Shown here: positions 1 to 5,286 of the stretch, piece by piece
How the letters are laid out: each line of letters begins with the position of its first letter
Numbering within the stretch: the stretch's first letter is position 1
Origin: Opitutia bacterium
GTDB taxonomy: Bacteria; Verrucomicrobiota; Verrucomicrobiia; Opitutales; UBA953
Assembly: GCA_003485955.1 (NCBI GenBank)
Contig: DNHH01000017.1
Location: forward strand, 13,937 to 19,222
Direction: 5' to 3'
DNA length: 5,286 nt
The notes under the pieces: generated by a model
The model's input: the letters and a program-made list of their open reading frames with translations, nothing else
Told to the model about the DNA's origin: nothing
Database searches by the model: none
Made by a program: the position numbers and the translations under genes

Positions 1-187
1 TTACCTCACCGTTTCACCCTTACCGTTTCCCTTGCGAGACCCGGCGGTCTGTTTTCTGTGGCACTTTCCGTCACGACTTTCGTCGCGCCCCGCCTTGCGT
101 CGGGAATCCTGCCCTATGGTGTCCGGACTTTCCTCATGGTTTGCACCATGCGGATGCGTGTGTTCTGACTGTGCGATACTTTATGGG
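1..187 (-). ncRNA. rnpB: RNase P RNA, bacterial class A, 5' part (3' half beyond the left edge)
   Basis: Catalytic RNA of ribonuclease P, which removes 5' leaders from pre-tRNAs. Read on the minus strand, the conserved class A blocks appear in the right order. AGGAAAGTCCGGAC (complement of 121-134) is followed by CCATAGGGCAGGA (107-119), then the AGTGCCACAGAAAACAGACC block (complement of 46-65), then GGTAAGGGTGAAACGGTGAG (complement of 5-24). Between them are hairpins with GNRA loops: a P3-like stem CATGGT/ACCATG closed by GCAA (135-150), a P8-like stem with GCAA (about 90-104), a P9-like CGAC-GAAA-GTCG stem (about 74-85), and a P12-like stem with GCAA. CACAGTCA (166-173) fits the 5' strand of P2. 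The 3' half, which pairs back to form P1, P2 and P4, is missing because the window ends. The 5' end is an estimate, about 12 bases upstream of P2 as in E. coli, and could be off by 10 or more. Confidence 0.94.
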
Positions 188-277
188 AGTCGCTCGGTAA
201 TGGAAAGCCTTTAAAGCGGACTAGGCGATAGCACGGTCTATGAAGACCCCTAGGAAGACCATTACGAGTCACTCTCA
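184..277. promoter_or_regulatory. Divergent rnpB/ppc control region with imperfect inverted repeat
   Basis: This is the space between the 5' ends of rnpB (leftward) and ppc (rightward). Arms at 184-203 and 259-277 are inverted copies: 16 of 19 aligned positions match, with one extra base in the left arm. The core is CCATTAC, then GAG, then ACTC and CA. Nested inside are CTAGG (221-225) / CCTAG (249-253) and GGTCT (235-239) / AGACC (244-248) with an ATGA loop. GAAGACC also occurs twice, 12 bases apart (242-248, 254-260). In plus-strand RNA, two of the three arm mismatches become G-U pairs, so a ppc leader structure is possible. Alternatively the arms are two outward-facing copies of one promoter or operator element, since CATTAC in the left arm lies where the -10 box of rnpB would be. 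I see no good TTGACA-like -35 box on either strand. Functional assignment is inference. Confidence 0.45.
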
Positions 278-294
278 GGTGGGTTTGCGGTTGC

Positions 295-299
295 GGGGA
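295..299 (+). promoter_or_regulatory. Shine-Dalgarno-like GGGGA before ppc
   Basis: A purine-rich GGGGA, at the end of a tandem TTGCGG repeat (285-296), is the only ribosome-binding-like stretch upstream of ppc. It lies 11 bases before ATG 311, which is a little long, and much farther from the in-frame ATG 329. This weakly favours 311 as the start. It is better spaced (7 bases) to the out-of-frame ATG at 307. Confidence 0.35.
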
Positions 300-310
300 A
301 TGCGTGATGC

Positions 311-3076
311 ATGCTACGACTATCGTCGATGCCTATTAGTCGTGATTTGCAGCAAGGTTTGCTCAAGGTCGATAAGGACCTTGATTTCATGATGACGTGT
401 TTCGTCGAAGTACTCGAGGAGCTCGGCCACAAAGATTTAGCGGGAACTTTGCCTTGGATGGGTACACGCAAATTGCGCGGTATTCAAATTTTCTCCTACC
501 GCGGCGTGCAGGCTTACTCGATTGCCTTCCAGTTGTTAAACATGGTGGAAGAAAATGCTTCGGCACAATCGAAACGCTTACGCGAGGACTCCAAAGGCCT
601 CGCATCCGATCCAGGTTCCTGGGGGCGTACCTTTAATTCATTACGGGATGCAGGCATGACGGATCGTCAGGTAGCCAAACGCCTGCACGATATCCACGTA
701 CAGCCTGTCTTGACGGCGCACCCGACCGAAGCGAAACGGGCAACAGTACTCGAGATTCACCGCCACATCTATAAACTACTCGTTAAGCGTGAGAATAGTA
801 TGTGGACGCAGGCTGAACAGCGTGCAATACGCGATGAAATCAAAGTCGCCCTCGAGCGTCTGTGGCGCACAGGTGAAATTTACCAGCAGAAGCCAGATGT
901 GGCCTCCGAGTTACGCAACGTCATCTATTTCTTAACGAACATCTTCCCCGAAGCCGTCGAGCGGATGGACTTACGCTTACGCCAAGCTTGGGAGGCTGCA
1001 GGTTTCGAGCCTAGCCGCATCGAACATCCCGATAGTTTACCCGGACTTACCATCGGTACATGGGTCGGCGGCGATCGCGACGGCCATTCCCTTGTGACTG
1101 ATAAAGTCACCGATGGCGCACTTCGTAGTTTCCGTCGTAATGCATTAAACTTCTGGGGAGACCGTCTTGAGGCGCTTGCTCAAAGGTTGTCGCTAGGTGA
1201 CAGCTTGCAGACACCGCCCGAAATCTTTGTTAAACAAATCGAAAAGTTATCGGCGAGCCTAGGCGAAGATGGCGAACGCGCTCTTGCTCGTAATCCTAAC
1301 GAAAGCTGGCGGCAGTACCTTAACCTTGTTCGCCTACGGATGCCCGCGACCGATGGTCCAGTTTTGCCTCACCAACATGCGACTGCCGATGGCTTGCTCG
1401 CTGACTTACTCTTTTTGCGGGAAACCCTCATTGAAGTCGGTGCGGCGCGGGTGGTTCGTTATGACTTAGACCCGATTATCCGAGGGTTGCGCGTATTTGG
1501 GTTCCACCTTGCGACGCTCGATATACGTCAAAACAGCGCATTCCATGATCGGGCCGTTTCGCAGTTGATGACGGCTGCAGGTCTACCAGGCGATGAGTAC
1601 CTGAAATGGGATGAAGTCCGTCGTCTTGGTTTCTTAGATTCCGAACTTAGGTCGCCACGTCCATTTATTCGTGAGAGTGCCGATGTCGGCACAGAGGCAG
1701 ATGCCATCATTGCCTGTTACCGTGTAGTCTCCGGGTGCCTCGGTCGTCATGGTCCAGCAGGTTTGGGATCCTTGATTGTGTCGATGACGCGCTCCGTCTC
1801 CGATCTCCTTGCGGTATATTTGTTGGCTCGTGAAGCTGGTTTGACATCGGGTGGAGTCGACAACCCACATTGTTTACTCCCAGTGGTGCCACTCTTTGAA
1901 ACGATCGCAGACCTTGAAAAGAGCACGGTCATTATGGATGCGTTCCTCGCTCACCCAATGACGCGTCGATCGCTGGAAGCACGTCGAGAGGCAACGGGTG
2001 CACGCGAGCTGACGCAGCAAGTCATGGTTGGTTATTCCGACTCCAATAAAGACGGGGGTATCTTAGCCTCGCTTTGGAATCTTTACCGTGCCCAGCAGCG
2101 CTTGACTGAAGTCGGTGCGAAGCATGGCGTTCGCATTGTCTTCTTCCACGGTCGTGGGGGCACGATTTCGCGCGGAGCAGGCCCCACACACCGCTTTATC
2201 GACGCATTACCTCACGGAACAATCGGTGGGGAGCTTCGTATGACTGAGCAGGGTGAAACGATTAGCCAGAAATACGCGAATCAGATTACCGCCGTCAATA
2301 ATCTCGAACTGCTGACAGCAGGCGTCACTCAAAATACACTGTTGTATGAGAAGGACGATGATAGTCCTGATAATCTTTGCAAGGTGATGGATCAATTAGC
2401 TGAGTATTCCCAGCAGGCCTACCAAGGATTGTTACATACCGAAGGGTTTATCGACTTCTTCCGTCAGGCCACGCCGATTGACGTCATTGAAGCCAGTCGT
2501 ATCGGTTCACGTCCATCACGCCGTACAGGCGTTGCGTCTTTGGAAGACTTGCGCGCTATTCCCTGGGTGTTCGCCTGGAGTCAGTCCCGTTTCTATCTTT
2601 CAGGTTGGTATGGTGTGGGGTCTGGTCTCGCCCGTTTAAAAGAGGAAAATACCAAGGGCTGGGATCTTATTAAAGGACGTTACGATACCTGGGCACCCCT
2701 GCGTTATATGCTTAAGAACGCTTCGACCAGTGTTCTGGCCGCCAACCGTCGTATGATGAAGCTCTACGGCGCCATGGTGACCGACAAAAAGCTCCGTCAA
2801 CGTGTACTCAATCAGATCCTGGCAGAGCACGCCCTCACGCGTAAGATGCTCGACGAGCTTTCCGGTAAGAAATTAACCCAAGGTCGTCCTCGCCTGCGTA
2901 AAGTTATCTCACTGCGCGAAGAAGCCATCGATCTTCTGCATGAACAGCAAGTTGGTCTAATCAAAGAGTGGCGCAAAGCCTTGGCTACGGGCGACAAGAA
3001 GGATGCGGACGCGCATGTACCTCAGCTCTTGCTCTCGGTTAACGCCATCGCGGCTGGCCTTCAGACTACTGGCTAA
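311..3076 (+). CDS. ppc: Phosphoenolpyruvate carboxylase
   Basis: Cytosolic enzyme that converts phosphoenolpyruvate and bicarbonate to oxaloacetate and phosphate with Mg2+ or Mn2+, refilling the TCA cycle. At 921 residues it is within the usual 870-970 range, full length and unbroken. Visible motifs: TAHPTEA with the catalytic His at 137 (E. coli H138); LDIRQ with Arg406 (R396); VPLFET with metal ligand Glu530 (E506); GYSDSNKDGG with Asp577 and Lys580 (D543, K546); the mobile loop FHGRGGTISRGAGP with His613 and Arg621 (H579, R587); GSRPSRR at 732-738; and the terminal IAAGLQTTG. The usual C-terminal NTG reads TTG, and the allosteric lysine (E. coli K773) appears to be Ala810, so aspartate feedback inhibition may be weak. 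An in-frame stop just upstream (305-307) limits the start to ATG 311 or ATG 329. I chose 311 because of the GGGGA at 295-299, but 329 gives an equally plausible N-terminus (MPISRDLQQG). The gene diverges from rnpB and converges on the exported-protein gene 4 bases downstream. Confidence 0.97.
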   Translation: MLRLSSMPISRDLQQGLLKVDKDLDFMMTCFVEVLEELGHKDLAGTLPWMGTRKLRGIQIFSYRGVQAYSIAFQLLNMVEENASAQSKRLREDSKGLASDPGSWGRTFNSLRDAGMTDRQVAKRLHDIHVQPVLTAHPTEAKRATVLEIHRHIYKLLVKRENSMWTQAEQRAIRDEIKVALERLWRTGEIYQQKPDVASELRNVIYFLTNIFPEAVERMDLRLRQAWEAAGFEPSRIEHPDSLPGLTIGTWVGGDRDGHSLVTDKVTDGALRSFRRNALNFWGDRLEALAQRLSLGDSLQTPPEIFVKQIEKLSASLGEDGERALARNPNESWRQYLNLVRLRMPATDGPVLPHQHATADGLLADLLFLRETLIEVGAARVVRYDLDPIIRGLRVFGFHLATLDIRQNSAFHDRAVSQLMTAAGLPGDEYLKWDEVRRLGFLDSELRSPRPFIRESADVGTEADAIIACYRVVSGCLGRHGPAGLGSLIVSMTRSVSDLLAVYLLAREAGLTSGGVDNPHCLLPVVPLFETIADLEKSTVIMDAFLAHPMTRRSLEARREATGARELTQQVMVGYSDSNKDGGILASLWNLYRAQQRLTEVGAKHGVRIVFFHGRGGTISRGAGPTHRFIDALPHGTIGGELRMTEQGETISQKYANQITAVNNLELLTAGVTQNTLLYEKDDDSPDNLCKVMDQLAEYSQQAYQGLLHTEGFIDFFRQATPIDVIEASRIGSRPSRRTGVASLEDLRAIPWVFAWSQSRFYLSGWYGVGSGLARLKEENTKGWDLIKGRYDTWAPLRYMLKNASTSVLAANRRMMKLYGAMVTDKKLRQRVLNQILAEHALTRKMLDELSGKKLTQGRPRLRKVISLREEAIDLLHEQQVGLIKEWRKALATGDKKDADAHVPQLLLSVNAIAAGLQTTG

Positions 3077-3085
3077 GCTCTTAGC
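3072..3085. repeat. Palindrome spanning the two convergent stop codons
   Basis: GCTAAG (3072-3077), two bases, then CTTAGC (3080-3085) form a perfect inverted repeat. The ppc stop TAA (3074-3076) and the opposing gene's stop (TTA on the plus strand, 3081-3083) occupy mirror positions. As RNA it would make a 5-bp stem with a GCTC loop in either direction. No T-run follows on either side, so it is not a standard intrinsic terminator. Its role, if any, is unknown. Confidence 0.4.
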
Positions 3086-3788
3086 GCGCAGGCGGCGGAG
3101 AGTCGAATAGCCGCACTTTAACAATCAGACGGTGACCATCTTTGCCGATAATCTCAGACTGTTCTCCCGGAAGCATGGTGATTGTTTCTACCCTGGGTGA
3201 GCCATTGGCCGTGGGAACGCTTGCGCTCGCTTTGACAAGACTGAGGCGGAGCGACTGCGTTCCGCGTAAGAGTGTTAGGCTTTTAGAGCCACTATCGTAG
3301 CTTGTAAGCGTCCAACCGTCGACTTTCTGACCGATGCGTAGCCAACTACGCGACCCGCTTTGGCCGGCAACAGAGAAGAGGCCATCCGAGGGCAAGGCAG
3401 AGTGGAAATTGATTTTGGTATCGGCTGCCGGCTTTGCTTGGGTCGTGAGCGTATCAGACGAGATTTTCTCGCCCAGCTCGGTTCCAAGTGAGACAAAGCG
3501 TAATTGGACGCGTCCATCGCTTAAAATCGTTGGAGTGAATTCCATGCGTATTGCCGTTACATCGACCCGCCCGTCGGAATACCCATTTCCGAAAAACACT
3601 TTACACTCTTGACCGTCGGTTGTGGTGACTGTGGGCATACCGCGTGTACTTGCGCCGCTGCCATCAGGATGAACGTGGGTAACAAATGTCGTTATTTCAA
3701 TTTGGGTCTTACTATCTGCTGCCCAAGCTTCAGTGAGCGTCCCGATTAACGGAAAGAGGGCGATAGCCGCAAGGATGCCCGCACGCAT
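3081..3788 (-). CDS. Exported beta-rich protein with secretin-like segment, function unknown
   Basis: A 235-residue protein with a clear Sec signal peptide: Met-Arg, a hydrophobic core at about 4-18, and a signal peptidase I site AWA at 21-23. The mature protein is predicted to act outside the cytoplasmic membrane. Residues 28-100 resemble the start of the secretin domain of type II secretion and type IV pilus outer-membrane rings. The pattern is an IEITTFV strand, then PTVTTTDGQECKVFFG (52-67), then RMEFTPTILSDGRVQL (81-96), which echoes the secretin 'P..tT.nGq.A...vG ... L.vtP.i..dG.v.L'. The rest of a secretin, including its barrel, is absent. Residues 148-185 (WLRIGQKVDGWTL, then LTLLRG, then LRLSL) look like a small beta barrel of the GspC/PilP type. 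A last beta-rich stretch runs from about 200 to 228. The start codon lies 3 bases after the stop of the upstream membrane-protein gene, with no clear Shine-Dalgarno, so translation is probably coupled. Domain likenesses are by eye; the export prediction is solid and the function is unknown. Confidence 0.85.
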   Translation of the reverse strand: MRAGILAAIALFPLIGTLTEAWAADSKTQIEITTFVTHVHPDGSGASTRGMPTVTTTDGQECKVFFGNGYSDGRVDVTAIRMEFTPTILSDGRVQLRFVSLGTELGEKISSDTLTTQAKPAADTKINFHSALPSDGLFSVAGQSGSRSWLRIGQKVDGWTLTSYDSGSKSLTLLRGTQSLRLSLVKASASVPTANGSPRVETITMLPGEQSEIIGKDGHRLIVKVRLFDSPPPAR

Positions 3789-3791
3789 GGT

Positions 3792-4253
3792 TTAGCGCGT
3801 CCAGAGATCAGTTAAAAAGCGCGTAGCTACCTGACTTATAAAGACGATATTCCAGAAGATTACCTGGAGGCCGAGCGAAGGTCCAAAACCCATTGAAAGG
3901 ATTTGCGAGGCAGCGCTCGCGACTAGTAGAACAGCGGTGCAGGTGGCGAGTGTGACCACGAGGGTCTCGATGTTTGCGGGCACGAATGTCGAGAGGGAGG
4001 TCATGGCCATGCAGAAGGCGCAGAACGTTAAGCCGACGGACACTAATGCAACCGCGCCGATACCAATGATTGAACCCTCTTTAGCAAAGAAATGTTTCGC
4101 GGCAAGGCGACCAAGGTAAGGAAGTAATACGACCAGCATGGCTACCGCTGCCCAAAATGAAATCGAACTGACATCAACTGTATTACCAAGAATCATCTCT
4201 CCGTAATTTCGAAGGGCATGTTCGAAGGTAAGTGCTTTAGGGAGGACGTTCAT
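3792..4253 (-). CDS. Small integral membrane protein with four predicted helices, function unknown
   Basis: I do not recognise the family. The 153-residue product has a short, fairly polar N-terminus (1-29). Four hydrophobic stretches suited to membrane helices follow: about 31-51 (SISFWAAVAMLVVLLPYLG), 62-84, 95-116 and 125-146, with a short basic-ended tail (FLTDLWTR). Loops are very short, so the protein lies almost entirely in the membrane. I chose ATG 4253 and not the longer in-frame ATG at 4391. The extra 46 residues would overlap the conserved reading frame of the upstream transglutaminase-like gene by about 98 bases, and they look like a frame shadow. From 4253 the gene starts 40 bases after that gene's stop. 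No convincing Shine-Dalgarno precedes it. It lies between two genes for probable envelope proteins in an apparent operon, so it may anchor or partner one of them; that is inference. Confidence 0.82.
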   Translation of the reverse strand: MNVLPKALTFEHALRNYGEMILGNTVDVSSISFWAAVAMLVVLLPYLGRLAAKHFFAKEGSIIGIGAVALVSVGLTFCAFCMAMTSLSTFVPANIETLVVTLATCTAVLLVASAASQILSMGFGPSLGLQVIFWNIVFISQVATRFLTDLWTR

Positions 4254-4293
4254 CGTGGTTACACGGTGGATATCTAGGGTAGATTGTCGAGTT

Positions 4294-5286
4294 TCAAGGG
4301 CCGAGATCAACGTCGACGACAACTTCTGCGCCTGCCTTGGGGGTGACAGGTACTTCCTTGGAGTTAGCGACGACAGTAATAGCCCCGCCATCCATGCGCA
4401 CTTTTACCCAAGGTACATCCATCATGTCTTGTGTGTCATCAGCAGTTTTAACTGTCGCGAGAGATTTTCCGCCCTGCATGACCGTGACAGTCGTCGGTAC
4501 GCGTTTACCTTCTTTGAAAACACGCAACCCTAGCACACATTCTTGCTGCGTGAGTGCGTACTTCCGTCCACCCGCGTAGGCATGGTATGCAGTGGTCCGG
4601 TTAACTGCAGCAACAGTACGTGAATTCAAATTCCAAACGAGAGGGAAGTAGAGACCAGTTGGTGCCCACGAGGTCGCATACACCCACGTCTCCGTGCGCG
4701 CTGGATCGGCGTAAGAGGCACGTTCTAGGAGCCATCCATGATTGAGACCTTTTTTATCGGGGTAATACTCAGTGAACATCCACTCGCCGTCCCAAACTTC
4801 GACCCAGTTGTGATTACCTTCGACAGTTACCCATGTGGGCACGCCTGCAATCCGCGCAGGAATGCCGACAGCACGAAAGGCATCGCATAGAAGAATAGAA
4901 AGACCTGTGCATGAGGCAACACCTTGGCGGATGGAGTCAGGTGGACTTTGATTGGGGGCGCGGCGCTTTGTATTGTACTCAACTTTCACGATATCTCGGA
5001 GCGCAGCGTTGACGGCTAGGATGGCCTCACGACGTGTTTTGCATTTCGCCACAACGGGACGGAGTTTGGCGAGTAAGTCGGCCCGCCAGCTGTCTCTGTC
5101 TTCATCGAGTACCGCGTAAGGTAAGACATCGTTGAGAAAGCGCCATTCTTCGAGTTCTTTCGCCCAGGAGAATTCCTGACGTGCAGCGAGGGCTAGCTGG
5201 ATATTTTCTTGGACAAATGCGGGATTAAGTTTTTGGAGATCGGACCTTGGCATGGTCGCGATGAGAAAAGCCGCTGCATATTCGGA
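4294..5286 (-). CDS. Transglutaminase-like protein, 5' end beyond the right edge
   Basis: Member of the transglutaminase-like cysteine-protease fold. The reading frame is open from the stop (TGA at 4294-4296) to the right edge. The first Met in the window (codon 5251-5253) is therefore probably internal: the codons before it (SEYAAAFLIAT) continue a helical N-terminal region, FLIATMPRSDL. Numbering from that Met, residues 1-70 are helical, with the motif FLNDVLPYAVLDEDRDSWR at 39-57. The core follows: GVASCTGLSILL with the likely nucleophile Cys115, AVGIPARIAG at 128-137, and GNHNWVEVWDGEW with His148. The third triad position, usually Asp, seems to be Glu162. YATSWAPTGLYFPLVW (192-207) follows, and residues from about 236 form a beta-sandwich-like tail. 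I associate this layout with envelope proteins of Planctomycetes and Verrucomicrobia. Any signal peptide would lie outside the window, so location is unproven. Substrate unknown; peptide hydrolysis or cross-linking are both possible. First visible gene of the leftward cluster. Confidence 0.88.
   Translation of the reverse strand, partial: SEYAAAFLIATMPRSDLQKLNPAFVQENIQLALAARQEFSWAKELEEWRFLNDVLPYAVLDEDRDSWRADLLAKLRPVVAKCKTRREAILAVNAALRDIVKVEYNTKRRAPNQSPPDSIRQGVASCTGLSILLCDAFRAVGIPARIAGVPTWVTVEGNHNWVEVWDGEWMFTEYYPDKKGLNHGWLLERASYADPARTETWVYATSWAPTGLYFPLVWNLNSRTVAAVNRTTAYHAYAGGRKYALTQQECVLGLRVFKEGKRVPTTVTVMQGGKSLATVKTADDTQDMMDVPWVKVRMDGGAITVVANSKEVPVTPKAGAEVVVDVDLGP

Noticed and set aside
32..214. 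Plus-strand reading frame of 60 codons across the left end
   Set aside because: It lies antisense to the conserved core of RNase P RNA, and the translation looks like nothing known; the RNA explains the sequence.
197..225. Sigma70-type promoter for rnpB with CATTAC as -10
   Set aside because: The -10 match is 3 of 6, and the region 16-18 bases upstream (around CCTAGT, 220-225) does not resemble TTGACA; kept only as a possibility within the inverted-repeat entry.
397..636. Overlapping frame in the 5' part of ppc
   Set aside because: Alternative-frame shadow of the well-conserved PEPC coding sequence, with no start signal or recognisable domain.
3092..3114. GCGGC/GCCGC stem with 13-base loop as a terminator for ppc
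   Set aside because: The stem is only 5 bp with a long loop, no T-run follows, and it lies within the 3' coding end of the opposite gene.
4254..4391. 46-residue N-terminal extension of the membrane protein from ATG 4391
   Set aside because: It overlaps the conserved frame of the upstream transglutaminase-like gene by about 98 bases and has low-complexity shadow composition; ATG 4253 gives a tidy 40-base gap.
4255..4533. Plus-strand frame antisense to the transglutaminase-like gene tail
   Set aside because: Shadow of the minus-strand coding region, with no domain, promoter or ribosome-binding site.

Overview
The window carries a divergent pair on the left, rnpB on the minus strand and a phosphoenolpyruvate carboxylase gene (ppc) on the plus strand. 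On the right is a run of three minus-strand genes that converges on ppc. Base composition is moderate in GC. The exported transglutaminase-like protein has a style I associate with Planctomycetes and Verrucomicrobia, and there is a small exported protein with a secretin-like segment. Together these suggest a PVC-superphylum bacterium, tentatively Verrucomicrobiota (possibly Opitutae). This placement is an inference from protein style and was not computed.

Left edge to about 185: the 5' half of a class A RNase P RNA, read on the minus strand and cut by the window edge. From about 185 to 310: the divergent intergenic region. It holds a conspicuous imperfect inverted repeat (184-203 / 259-277) around two smaller nested stems, and a G-rich Shine-Dalgarno-like stretch before ppc. 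311-3076: a complete ppc of 921 codons with all the catalytic motifs I checked, but with changes at two of the four positions that bind the feedback inhibitor aspartate in the E. coli enzyme.

3081-5286: a probable operon read leftwards. It starts with a transglutaminase-fold protein that is open through the right edge, so its real start lies outside. Next come a 153-residue four-helix membrane protein and a 235-residue exported beta-rich protein. Gaps between these genes are 40 and 3 bases, so co-transcription is likely. ppc and the last of these genes converge with only 4 bases between their stop codons, inside a short palindrome.

rnpB and ppc are housekeeping genes (tRNA 5' processing, anaplerotic carbon fixation). 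The three-gene cluster is the least explained part. It looks like a cell-envelope module (transglutaminase-like protein, integral membrane protein, periplasmic protein), but its joint function is not evident from the sequence. I see no mobile element, tRNA, CRISPR array or integration site, and no stretch over 300 bases lacks a gene.
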